Source: Neodontobutis hainanensis
Lineage: Eukaryota; Chordata; Actinopteri; Gobiiformes; Odontobutidae
Assembly (NCBI GenBank): GCA_024349245.1
Contig: JALDNG010000090.1
Coordinates: forward strand, 530,501 to 594,500
Direction of reading: 5' to 3'
DNA length: 64,000 nucleotides
In this document: one piece after another, positions 37,258-47,713 of the stretch
How the letters are laid out: each line of letters starts with the position of its first letter
Position numbering within the stretch: the first letter of the stretch is position 1
Made by a program: the position numbers and the translations under genes
The notes under the pieces: generated by a model
The model's database searches: none
What the model was told of the DNA's origin: nothing
The model's input: the letters and a program-made list of their open reading frames with translations, nothing else

Positions 37258-38439
37258 ATATAGTGGATCAGTGCAGGTCAGTGCTTTGTTTCTCTTCTTT
37301 TTCTGCAGACTTTGAAACTTAGATAATTTCCAGGAGATCTTAACTATATTTTGTAACCAGTGCCATGACAGCTCACTGATTTTGAACATAAGAAAAAACA
37401 AATTATTGACTTAAAAAAAAGCTCTGCTGTTACAATAAGCAATTTAACCATTAAAAGTGTACCAGAATCGTAAGTACCCTGGCTCAGTTACTGATGACAA
37501 ACTGACATGGAATGCTAACATACTAATGTAAGATGTGCAAAAGTTCAACTGCTTAGGAACAGCTGTGCACAGTACAAGCCAGCTGTGTTCTCAGGAAAAA
37601 AATAAAAATAAAAAAAAAACATTTGGCTCTATATCTGATCAGAATTAAGCCATGTAAAACTTTTTTTAAAGTGCATTATTTCACTGTGAGATGGACATTA
37701 TATTGGGTTTAAAGTTCAGTCCAGAGCACTATTCTTTTTTCCAGAATATTGACCATCTGGGTCAAAGTTGTGACACATTCCTAAAACCTTGTATTTCTGG
37801 TGATATTTGTCATCTTTTTGTGACATTCCCTAAATCGCTAAATCTTTCGGAGTTATTGACTTTCTTCTAAGCCCTTACAGTTACCACTAACTTTACCAGG
37901 AACAGTCGTTACCTGGGCATAGTCATTTTGTAAACTGCCACACATAAATATATTACAAAAGTGGTGTCGAGTATTTAAGGACTATTACCTGGACACCAAG
38001 GATACTGTGTTTTTTGCTACTACATTGCCTTCTTTTTTATTTCTGTCTTTGTCTGTCCGCTTTACAATGCAGTCTCAGCGCTCTTGTTTCTCAAAGGACA
38101 GAATAGTGTGGACGCTGTACAATACTGCAACAAAACGTATGCATTTTAAGATTAAAACATTAAAAATAATCTCAGTGGGTTGAACAAAAAGAAGTTAAGC
38201 TTGGTGACTATGATAATCCAGTGTTCCATTATTTTAGAAGCATAGCAGTTACATTACATTAAAATGAGATTTCACCCAACAATTGTGAAAGGAGACGTTA
38301 GTATATGTTAGGGCAATTTCTTTACATCTTGAATGACATTAGTTTGGATTAAAGACAGAATCATCTTTAAAAATATCTCTGTGAGGATATAGCCTAACCA
38401 ATAAATCATTACAACGCATACTAATTCAAGGCTGGGTTT
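37258..38439. other. Noncoding interval, no gene supported
   Basis: AT-rich unique DNA with A runs at about 37600-37620. No frame, RNA or transposon is supported. Confidence 0.5.
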
Positions 38440-38775
38440 CAATTTAAATCTGTAAAGCCCATCTGAAGAGTGAAAAAACCCTTCCCTGGCAGTCTTCTGT
38501 GCGTGTTACTCCTCTCTCCTCGCCGTCTTGTCTGAAGATGATGAGTATTAGAATGAAAACCATATGAGGAAGCCAGCGCTAAAGGCTTTGTGGGCGGCTT
38601 GTGGATGTGTTGGTAAATGGACGAGCTATTTTGGCTCATTATTTGGGCTCCGTTTTTTCACTCTCTTTTGCCGCGTCTATGAATTGTGCAGCAGGGATGA
38701 AAAAAATAAACAAATAATTGATGAAATACGCAAAGCTTGTTTAACTTTGCAGTTTACTCCGACACCCATAGGGAT
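38440..38775. promoter_or_regulatory. Candidate conserved noncoding element
   Basis: GC-richer block with short, unrecognised frames on both strands. It contains AATAAACAAATAATTGATG near 38706 (forkhead-like plus homeodomain-like words). Read as a regulatory island by texture. Confidence 0.3.
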
Positions 38776-39698
38776 ATGAAATTATTTTATCCCAACAACA
38801 TTTGTTATTGCATTCCCCAAAACGCATTTTCTCTCTGTGTGAGTATGTAATGGATTAAGAACTGTTTTTATTCTCTCAAAAACTCACAGGAATATTCATG
38901 TCCGTTCCCATCCCACACAATTTTTACACAATTCTATCTGACCCGCTTTTTCTCTTATGCATACATGTAATAGATAATAATGGTTGAAAAACAGTTAACT
39001 GATAATGTTATGGTGCTCATTTGGTTTGAAGGGGGTGATCTGATAATGAAAAGATTAAATGCACATGTATCTCCACAACACATCGTTTCAGAATCAGATT
39101 TGTGAAACTACATTATTATCAGATCAAATATCCTTTAGCTTTTAATTTAAAGTTTGGAAATCAGACTAAAGTGTAGCCTTTGGCCACTATGACTGCAGAA
39201 CACATTTTTGTTTCCCTCAGAACCCATTGTTACCACAACTCCATTGCTGTTGAACTAGTTTATTTTATTTTGTAGGTCTCTAATTTCTAAGCTTCTGCTA
39301 AAGTAGGTAGGAGGTAGGATGGGGCACGCTATTCTTTTTGATGTGTTTTTTGTTTTCTTCTGTGTACCAAAAATCCACACAAATCACTTTTTACTATGAA
39401 GGAATTTACTCTGTCAATAACTTAGTTAATTGTTTCCTTAAGTGAGCTTTGTCATGGAGTAGTAAATATGTAAAACCTGGGTCAACATTTGATGCACTGT
39501 CTATTGCTGGTGAATACTATTTTTGCTAATAACAACTTGAATAAGTATTTGAATTGACCCAATCATGTTTTGGACATCATCTAGAAAAAAAAGCCTGTAA
39601 AAGGACTACCCAGGTCAGACCAGTTGATAGAAAGCCAAGTAACTCAAGGTGGATTTTTGCTTTAAGGCACTGCCTTCATTTCCAGCATGATAATTATT
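38776..39698. other. Noncoding interval, no gene supported
   Basis: AT-rich unique DNA up to the left end of the large repeat element. Confidence 0.5.
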
Positions 39699-39730
39699 AG
39701 GCCCGAGCCGGTGATAGCCGGGAGGGCCTA

Positions 39731-39746
39731 TTGTTTTTGCTCGGAT

Positions 39747-39781
<35 letters not shown>

Positions 39782-40834
39782 TTTTATTTTTCTGCAAAAT
39801 GATCCTTAATTTGACCCAGTGAACATGCACGAAAAGTCATTTTTATTGGGCCCAAAGTTCAGGGTCGGCGAAAAATTTATGTTTTTGAAGTCCCCGAAAA
39901 AAAAATATGAAAAATTACTCAGTGGCGACCCTAGAAAAGTCAAAATACATTGGGCCTATGGAAAGTGAAAGTACATTTTTTCCAATGTAGAAATACAAAA
40001 CTTGGTACATCCATAGAACACCTCAGGGCAAACAGAAAAGTCTATGACAGCCACAGCGTAAACTCAACAGGAAGTCCGCCATGTGGGGTGAAAGGCGCGC
40101 CACCTAAATCGCACCCCTTACGCCAAAAGATTCAACTCATTGTGTTTTTGTCTAAATGGCCCCAATTTTGGTGAGTATCATCTAGACACATGTGCCAACA
40201 AAACTTGTCATTTTGTTTTTGATATCTTATCGGGTGTGGGTGTGGCAAGCCTGTAACGAGGCGGACATTTTTGTGGTAATAAATTATCCCTTAACTCGCA
40301 AACGCCTTCTCGGATCAAGTTGGACCCAAAAGGCGTTTGTGCACATTCATGACCTGAACACAAAGATATGTCAATAAAAGGGTTAGCTTTAGAAATGGCC
40401 CTCTAGCGCCACCTACAAACTTATAATGGGACCCAAGAATTTAGTTTGTCATGGAGACATGAAATTTGGTACACACATCACTTATGTCATGACGAACATA
40501 AAAGCCAATGACAACCACCCCCTATTTATAAATGTGTTGCCATAGCAACGGCGCAAATATGTGGAAAAAGTCAATGGGAAGGGAAAATTTTAGTTTGTCC
40601 TAGGCAAATGAAACTTGGTACACACATCCAGCATGGGCTCATGAACAAAAAGCCAATGGGGACCACACCTAACACACACAAGAAGGCAGCCATTTTGAAT
40701 TAAAAATGTGAACCGCCTTAGAATACACCTCAATTTTAAAAATTGATAGAAAATAGCTGCTTCATTCGACAAACACCAAACTTAGGCAAAATGAGCTAAA
40801 CACTTGTGTGCAAAATAGACAATGCCTTTTCTTG
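39731..40834 (+). repeat. Tandem unit 1 of the 1.09-kb array
   Basis: It starts at TTGTTTTTGCTC and runs to the same word at 40835. Landmarks shared with unit 2 are CTCAGTGGCGACCC, AACAGGAAGTCC, TCTAGCGCCACC, GTTGCCATAGCAACG and the motif GAAACTTGGTACACACATCC. The T run makes this unit slightly longer (1104 bases). Confidence 0.85.
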
Positions 40835-41926
40835 TTGTTTTTGCTCAATTTATATTTTTATTTATTTTTATTTTTCTGCAAATTTTTCTGCAAAATTATC
40901 CTTAATTTTGACCCAGAAAATGTGCATAAAAAGTAAATTTTATTGGCCACTAAACTCAAGCCTGGCAAAATATTGATGTATCTTAAGTATTTGAAAAAAT
41001 AATAAAAGAAATGACTCAGTGGCGACCCTGGAAAATGAAAATACATTCAGCCTATGGAAAGTGAAAGTATTTTTTTTTAACGTAGGAAAATGAAACTTGG
41101 TACATCCATAGGACACCTCAGGGCAAACAGAAAAGTCTATGACAGCAACAGCCTAAACTGAACAGGAAGTCCACCATGTGGGGTGAAAGGTGCGACCAAC
41201 TAAATCGCACCCCTCGCGTCAAAAGGTTAAACCCAATGTGTTTTCATCTAAATGGCCCCAAATTTAGTGAGTATCATCTAGACACATGTGCCAACCAAAG
41301 TTGTCATTTTGTTTTTGATATCTTATCGGGTGTGGGTGTGGCAAGCGTGTAACGGCGGCCATTTTTGTGAAAATAAAATATCCTTAACTCTCAAACGCTT
41401 CTCGGATCAAGTTGGACCCAAAAGGCGTTTGTGCACATTCATGACCTGAACACAAAGATATGTCAATAAAAGGGTTAGCTTTAGAAATGGCCCTCTAGCG
41501 CCACCTACAAACTTATAATGGGACCCAAGAATTTAGTTTGTCATAGAGACATGAAATTTGGTACACCCATCTCTTATGTTATGACAAACATAAAAGCCAA
41601 TGACAACCACCCCTATTTATAAATGTGTTGCCATAGCAACGCGCAAATATGTGGAAAAAGTCAATGGGAAGGGAAAATTTTAGTTTGTCCTAGGCAAATG
41701 AAACTTGGTACACACATCCAGTATGGGCTTATGAACATAAAAGCCAATGGGGACCACACCCTATCACACACGAGAAGGCGGCCATTTTTAATTGAAAATG
41801 TGAACCGGCTTAAAATACACCTCACTTTTAAGAATTGACAGAAAATAGCTGCTTCATTCCACAAACACCAAACTTAGGCAAAATGAACTAAACACACGTG
41901 TGGTAAATAGACAATGCCTTTTGTTG
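40835..41926 (+). repeat. Tandem unit 2 of the 1.09-kb array
   Basis: 1092 bases from TTGTTTTTGCTC to the next copy of that word. Stretches of more than 100 bases around 41423-41541 are identical or nearly identical to unit 1 at 40331-40449, so the duplication is recent relative to the other repeats here. Confidence 0.88.
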
Positions 41927-42440
41927 TTGTTTTTGCTCAATTTATATTTTTATTTAATTTTTATTTTTCTGCAAATTTTTCTGCAAAATTATCCTTAATT
42001 TTGACCCAGTAAATGTGCGCAAAAGTACATTTTATTGGCCACTAAAAGTAAGCCTGGCGAAATATTGATGTATCTTAAGTATTTGAAAAAATAATAAAAG
42101 AAATGACTCAGTGGCGACCCTGGAAAATGAAAATGCCATTCGCCTATGGAAAGTGAAAGTAATTTTTTCCAACGTAGGAAAATGAAACTTAGTACATTTC
42201 TAGGACACCTCAGGCCAAACAGAAAAGTCTATGACAGCAACAGCCTAAACTGAACAGGAAGTCCACCATGTGGGGTGAAAGCGCGCCACCTAAATCGCAC
42301 CCCTTACGCCAAAAGACTCAACTCAAAGTGTTTTAATCTAAACGGCCTAATATCTGGTGAGTATTATCTAGACACGAGTGCCAATAAAGTTTTCAGTTTG
42401 TTTTTTGATACATTTGTGGCTGTGGTCGTAATGAGCCTGT
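41927..42440 (+). repeat. Tandem unit 3, truncated
   Basis: It follows unit 2 closely through the CTCAGTGGCGACCC and AACAGGAAGTCC landmarks. Similarity then decays after the GTGAGTATTATCTAGACACG region and passes into unique tail sequence. The end coordinate is approximate. Confidence 0.75.
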
Positions 42441-42975
42441 GAAGAGGCAGCCATTTCTTTGGGAAATAAATGCCATTTACCAAATGCCAGGATGCTTCCT
42501 TTGGAGGAGGCTCCTCCAGAGCCAAGACTAGAGTCTTGTAAAACTCCTTAGAATCTTTTGGAACTGGTAAACATGTTATTTTAGACAACTAATATTTACA
42601 TTTTTACTTTTTAACAGGCGGGTGCAGCGCTTTCTGAGTCATTGCAAATCTCCAGCCTGTACTTTTCTCGCCTCAGCCCAAGCATAATCTTTTATTTTCA
42701 AAAGTTTAGACAGATCCCAGGAAAACCAGGGAATGTGGAGACCTTTAACTCTAAATTACAAGGTGGTGTAGCAGGCCCCAGCAGTAGCACAGGCCCGAGG
42801 TGATGAAGCAGGCTCCAGCCAGAAGAAGATTCAAGCAGAGGCACAGGCCCGGTTATTTGACATTATCGTGAAGTTTACGCTTTAAAGCACGAAATGCAAT
42901 CCTCCGAGTACATGTGTCCCCGCGGTCGCAAGGGAGGCGAGGGCCTTTATCGCCGCTTGCGGCTTTAATGTTTTA

Positions 42976-43799
42976 ATTATGTTCTTTCACATTCCTATTA
43001 TTTCACATGAATAAATGGCTGCAATTTAGTGCATTTTCTATTTCAGAGCTCACTGCTTTAAGCATGAGACGAATAGCCCGCGTGTGTATTATTGAAAATA
43101 ACATGTATTTTTTCATTGGGGTGAAACAGGTTTGATTAGCTCAGTAATATAACTGCCACATGAAACATTAAAACACAGGCATTTTAGTTCAACATTATCT
43201 AATACAAAACCCTGTTCTCATGCTATAATTTAAATGTATTTGTGCCAATTGTTTCACCTTAAAATGGGAACAGAGCTGTTTCCACTTGTTTCCAAAATGA
43301 TCCAGTTATAGCTCATGCTGTTGGTTCAAAATTGCATTTTTGCAGTAGTAAACATAGGAGGCCGAAAGTTTGGAGCTTCTGCGTATAAATACAGCAGGAG
43401 ATTAGTGGAATAACCAGGACTTTTATCAGAAACTGGCTGAATTAAGCACAACTTTTACAAAACAAATATGTAAGTAATATGTAATATGTACTATTGAACC
43501 TTGCTTGGCTTTTGTTCTAACTATTAGTTCGTCAGATGGCTGCACAAAACACTATAAATACTAGGCCTTTTAATACATTCGCATGTGAACTAAGCAACTA
43601 TTTCTATTACTTAAGTTTTCCAGAAAATTGCATTCTTATGCAAGCTTACTTTTGTAATAACTGTTCATAACCTTATCTTAGCATTTCCATCTTCAAAGAA
43701 TTTCAGTTGTTCCATATAGCCTACTAATTTGTGCATACGCAACTGTTTATCACTTTAGCATTTCCAGAACTCTATCATTCTACCGTTGCCTTTAACTAA
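42976..43799. other. Noncoding interval, no gene supported
   Basis: AT-rich unique DNA to the right of the large element. No supported feature. Confidence 0.5.
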
Positions 43800-44235
43800 T
43801 TATCGTGACATTATCGTTTTTGCGCGGCATTCCTTTGCAGACATGAAACATTCGGAGTGAGACCAAACATCAGAGTCTTTGTGAATGTCACTGCACTCCC
43901 GCATGGCACCCCAATCGTCTAACACCCTTTCTAAATCATCACAGTAATTCCCCGTGGCCTTCCTCTTGCTGCGCTCTCCAATTCAGTCCTACCTCTCGGC
44001 TCCGTTTGCATTTATCTCCTGCAGCAGCTCAACGCCGCCCTTTTGTCTTTGTGAATCTCTTTATGTCCAGCCTTGACACTTGCCAGAGTAGTGGCATAAA
44101 TCACGCCTACATGTAAAGATACAAGTTGAGCTGGCTGCCTGTCCACTCGCGTTGATGGATTTAGACCAAAACCTTGAGGTGACCACCGGCTCCCCGTCCT
44201 GAGCCCTCTCCGCTGACAGGTGAGGGCACATCCCC
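43800..44235. promoter_or_regulatory. Candidate conserved island with donor-like site
   Basis: GC-richer, repeat-free block. At its right edge GCTGACAG|GTGAGGG (about 44219) is a strong plus-strand splice-donor-like site. An acceptor-like TTTATGTCCAG lies about 150 bases upstream, but all three frames between them contain stops. If transcribed, the segment would be noncoding. A regulatory island is the simpler reading. Confidence 0.3.
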
Positions 44236-44739
44236 TGTTATGTTTTAACGGACATTGTATTTATTTCTATAGACTTGAGAGCTGGAGGTGTGGGGGGTTA
44301 AAAGTATTAACACTAACACGGGTCCTTTCGAAGAGACCCAAAGGCTCTGTTTTAGGAAGAGCTCCTTCACCATTTCCACACCGTTCCATTGTTTCCCGAC
44401 GCAGGGTAGATTTATAGTCCCTACAAGTCATCGGCAAGTGGAAAACCTTGGAATTTTGATTTGAAGCTTGCAGTGGATCTGGAAATTTGCTTTTTGACTT
44501 AGAGCATGCACTTGAAGCAGTCCTATAGCATATGAAATAAACATGCTTACAACCTTGTACACAGGACGGCAATGACCTTTTGAGGTAAGATTAGCTTCCA
44601 GATGTACCAAGGTGGTTCGCTTTAAAGAATGACAAAGTTATTTCTTCAGTTACATATGTTTATCTTGGTGAAGTAACTAGGTTTTCCATAGTGATAAAAA
44701 TAAGTCATGATTATCCTGTTACAGGTGGGGGGCTTACAG
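44236..44739. other. Noncoding interval
   Basis: A 101-codon minus frame at 44267-44572 has no recognisable domain. No other feature. Confidence 0.5.
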
Positions 44740-44855
44740 TGATGGACAATTATTCATTAGCTATGGGCAATTAGAATTACTGTCTTTGTACAGCAAGAGG
44801 AAACCAGAGTGCCCAGAGAGAACCAAGAGTTGTCCGCGGAGGACTTGCATATACT
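44740..44855 (-). mobile_element. SINE remnant, minus strand
   Basis: On the minus strand the phrases TTGGTTCTCTCTGGGCACTC and TGGTTTCCTC correspond to the 'gtgggttctctccgggtactccggtttcctccc' segment of the fish SINE seen at 31484-31795. The head and tail are lost. The borders are approximate. Confidence 0.55.
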
Positions 44856-45175
44856 ATAGAGTGTAATAGATTTTTGGGTGGGAATAGTTTTACTATTGCT
44901 ATTTATTATGTATTATATGTATTGTTTGTATTGTATTATATTAAAGTAGAAGAAGGCATCTGCATCTTCCTCCTGTCCCTGTGGTCTTGAGGTGTTCCAT
45001 AGTGGGTAAGTTAATAATTCATGCTACACCTGACTTTGAGTAAAACTGAATTAACATGTGTTCATGATTAATTCGATTGTGTCAATTTCGCTTGCATTTT
45101 CTCAAAGTTGTAATATTCCAGGCTTACTTTCTTCTCACAGTGTTTGAAAGAGTCAAGTTGGGAATTTGCGTTTAC
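44856..45175. other. Noncoding interval
   Basis: AT-rich low-complexity patch at 44890-44945, otherwise unique DNA. Confidence 0.5.
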
Positions 45176-45269
45176 CTTGTACACTGAGAGCTGGGTTTTG
45201 ATGTACCCGTATGTGTGGCACATCTCTGCGCGCTCATGCGCGGCGAGCAGCAAAACAAGCAGACAAGGC
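45176..45269 (-). other. Candidate exon, minus strand
   Basis: On the minus strand a long pyrimidine tract ending CTCCCCTTCCACAG abuts a 94-bp GC-rich segment, followed by TACAAG|GTAAAC, a good donor. Two of three frames are open throughout; the one containing MCHTYGYIKTQLSVYK looks plausible, but I recognise no family. A minus-strand exon candidate upstream in transcription (47614-47713) has compatible phase in one frame. It could be part of an unrecognised protein gene or a long noncoding RNA, or be chance. Confidence 0.35.
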
Positions 45270-45757
45270 CTGTGGAAGGGGAGCAACAAAAGCAGATGCT
45301 GTTAATGAAAAAAGCAGTGAAGCAGGCTAAATGAATAGACACACAAACCAAAGATACATTTTGATTGCATTTCAGGAAAAAGACTGCGCCATGCTAGGCC
45401 CCTGTGTTTTTTTTTTACTTGCTCATTTGCATGAGATGCACTTCAGCGGAGCGTCTTTCCGGAATGCAGATTAGTACCAAGACAAAAGAGACACAAGAGC
45501 TGTTTGCCAGGCCTGGCGAGTTGTCACTTTTTTTTTCTACCCCTCTCTTTTCGCCCTGCTCGTTCTCACTGTGTCCCAAGTTGACGGTGTTTTGTTTTCC
45601 TCCGTAGTGTCAGTCTGTGTGAACTTCGCGACAGAAGGGTTTCAGATGCGCTGTACACTTGCAGCTGAGGATACCGCTTGATGTGTGAGAAAACATGCAC
45701 AGACTCTTTTGATTGTGGTTAATTATCCGACAGAAGCGATGGAATCTGCAAAGCCCA
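45270..45757. other. Noncoding interval
   Basis: Unique DNA with T runs near 45410-45418 and 45528-45536. No supported feature. Confidence 0.5.
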
Positions 45758-45820
45758 GGTGTGCCTCTGTAGATGCTGACGTACATAACAATGAGGTGGG
45801 AGAAAGTACTGAATTACTCC
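45758..45820 (+). repeat. Dispersed direct repeat, copy 1 (63 bp)
   Basis: Matches 46952-47015 in the same orientation. Both start GGTGTGCCTCTGTA, share CATAACAATGAG and end ACTCC. The copies differ by substitutions and a one-base indel. Confidence 0.75.
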
Positions 45821-46059
45821 TTGGCTCAACGTTCCATCTGACAGAACATGTTGAGTTTTCATCGAAACTCACATTGTGCAATAATGAAACTTCTGCCAAC
45901 TTTATAGTAACGCTGGCCTGGACTGTCTTTGCCTATTAAGAAGCTAAAGGGTCAAATCAGAGTTTGACACTTCTGGTAGGCTTTTTTTTTTACAATTCGG
46001 CATTCAAATTAAATACCTAGAACACAGATAACTTTGAATCTTCACCAGTAACATTCAGT
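45821..46059. other. Noncoding spacer
   Basis: The first part may belong to the same duplicated block, because weaker similarity continues to the word CTAAAGGGTCAAA. No gene. Confidence 0.4.
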
Positions 46060-46195
46060 CTAGTGTTGTCCTGATACCAGTACTCACTTTTCCCAGTATT
46101 GGGCTTCTGCTTAAACAAATCAACATTTCTCTGAAATCTGTGTGTGGTTCATGAATACCAGGTACTCAAAACGGCACTAGTATTGCTGGAAGCAT
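46060..46195 (+). mobile_element. Possible short nonautonomous element
   Basis: The text GTTGTCCTGATACCAGTACT, then cccagtattgggcttct and later CACTAGTATTGCTGG resembles the fish interspersed sequence of the form 'ctgtcccgataccaatactggtatcgg'. It is diverged and noncoding. Assignment is tentative. Confidence 0.35.
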
Positions 46196-46951
46196 CCTTA
46201 GTGTTCAGTATAAATACAGTAGCCCTCTAGTCTTGCAAAGGGAGAGGTCTGTGCTATTAAACTAATAGTAGACCTTTAGTAAATTGAGCCTTGACTTTCA
46301 CACAGTAACACATGTGTTGCCATAGAGATTTACTTAGTGGAACAAGCCTGCACCAAACCAGGCTCTCCTGAGATCTTTTTTTGTGTAGTGACTGTGAAAT
46401 TTGTCTTAAGCGCTACACCCATGCCAAAACAGAAACACAACGACATAGATTTCACCACATGAGGGATCCAACACTACATAAATAATTTACTTTTAACTAA
46501 ACTCCTTGACCCATCCATTCCATCTACACCTGGCTTGGCCCAATGCACTACAAATACTTAGAACCAGATCTACTCAACTGCTCAATTTTATGGAAGGTGT
46601 TCTATTGTGAATGTGTGGCAATAAAAAGTGATCAAAATAACCACAGGTTTACTAAGACTACATTTTTAATAGATTGTTTGCCTTTTTTGAGAAGCAGAGA
46701 ACATTTCCTCTTTTTTTTATTTTTTACAAACCTCAGTTAATCAGACTGTGGGCTTCATCTGAATACTGCCCTCCCTAGTTTTGTGCTTTAATCCAGGAAC
46801 TCTTACATTCTTTCTTTCTAAAACATCACTGTAGGAAATCTTAATAGTGTTTATCTTTTTCCCCCTTAATAGTGTCTTTTTTACATTTGAATCTGTCCCT
46901 TTGTCTTTTCTGTGTATCAAAAGACTGGTGCTCGTGTTTAATTCTCCAACT
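46196..46951. other. Noncoding interval
   Basis: AT-rich unique DNA. Frames at 46543-46740 and 46741-46980 are short and unrecognised. Confidence 0.5.
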
Positions 46952-47015
46952 GGTGTGCCTCTGTAAAAGGTGACATGCATAACAATGAGATGGAAGACAA
47001 CAGTGAATTAACTCC
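46952..47015 (+). repeat. Dispersed direct repeat, copy 2 (64 bp)
   Basis: Second copy of the block at 45758-45820. Similarity may extend weakly to GGTAAAGGTTCAAA near 47080, which would imply an internal deletion in this copy. Confidence 0.75.
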
Positions 47016-47149
47016 ATAATGAAATAATAAAACAAATGCTGACCTCATCACAATAGCTTTCCTGTGCATATTTAGAAGGTAAAGGTTCAAAAAATGTCAC
47101 TTTAACTTTCTCTGAAGCTTCTTGACAGCGTGCCATCAAATTTAAATAA
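47016..47149. other. Noncoding spacer
   Basis: AT-rich unique DNA. Confidence 0.5.
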
Positions 47150-47420
47150 ACTAAATTAGCCTCCCGGGTGGTGACTGATGAAGTGATGGCAGATCCGGAT
47201 CACATAGGGCTGTCTGCTGGGATTTAAATCACGTCTCTGTTTCCTTTTGCTACCTTGTGTAATGGCACCGATGACTTCACATTGCCACCAAAAGGCCTAT
47301 ATTCACATCTCATTTAATGAATTCCACAAGATATGCTTTGTGCCATCAAACTTTAGCCCTTCCGAAAAAAAGCGTAACTTGCCCGAGCTGCATCAGATTT
47401 AATTGGAGGTGAGCTGAGCT
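47150..47420. promoter_or_regulatory. Candidate conserved noncoding element
   Basis: Balanced, repeat-free block with CTCATTTAATGAATTC near 47310, CATCAGATTTAATTGG near 47391 and GC-rich linkers. No coding frame. Enhancer-like by texture only. Confidence 0.3.
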
Positions 47421-47613
47421 TGAGCCTGCAGGCTAGGTGTCGCTTGTAAACAACCATGTGATATATGAGCCGCCCAAGCATCATCATCACCACCACACTT
47501 TTTTTCCCCCCTTGCGTTCTTTGTTCTGCACCTCAATTGCTTCTTATATAACATTGAAGCTGCAAGAATTATTGCCAGACACACGGTCAACAACATAATC
47601 ATGCATTACCTAC
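47421..47613. other. Noncoding spacer
   Basis: Unique sequence adjoining the exon-like segment. A minus frame at 47399-47602 has no domain. Confidence 0.45.
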
Positions 47614-47713
47614 CGATTCCGAGGGGCTTGTCGGTGTAGTAATGGTCTTCTCTTGACAGACGTCCGCGCTCCGACTGGGCTGCATTCCCCTTCCGAAGTT
47701 CGCCTGCTGCCTT
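47614..47713 (-). other. Candidate exon, minus strand
   Basis: On the minus strand a pyrimidine-rich tract (CTTGCTTCTATTTTAATGAG) leads into a GC-rich 100-bp segment. The segment ends GGAATCG|GTAGGTAAT, a usable donor. NAG triplets at the start make the exact acceptor uncertain by up to 9 bases. All three frames are open, so openness is weak evidence. One frame ends with HYYTDKPLGI, which looks protein-like but is not recognised. Transcribed together with 45176-45269 it could be part of one minus-strand transcript. Confidence 0.35.

Larger units (their letters stand above)
39699..42975 (+). mobile_element. Large nonautonomous fish repeat with internal tandem array
   Basis: The left end reads AGGCCCGAGCCGGTGATAGC and continues to GGGAGGGCCTATTGTTTTTGCTCGG followed by a long T run (about 39748-39779). 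The right end contains GAGGCGAGGGCCTTTATCGCC and then the hairpin GCCGCTTGCGGC (42954-42965) before TTTAAT. Both end signatures are known to me from repeats in many percomorph fish. There is no reverse transcriptase, transposase or other protein. The interior holds two full units and one partial unit of about 1.09 kb (listed separately), then a 0.5-kb unique tail with GCAGGCCC/CACAGGCCC words near 42770-42855. The class (satellite-like, Helitron-like or other) is not resolved. The element borders are estimates. Confidence 0.7.

Noticed and set aside
39699..42975. Reading the large repeat as a CRISPR-like or protein-coding array
   Set aside because: Unit length is about 1.09 kb, no short direct repeats with unique spacers, and no long frame; it is a eukaryotic interspersed repeat.
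42936..42975. Right end as a canonical Helitron terminus
   Set aside because: A hairpin is present but it is followed by TTTAAT rather than the CTRR end expected of Helitrons.
44267..44572. 101-codon minus frame
   Set aside because: No domain, and the same bases are open on the other strand; no splice borders at its ends.
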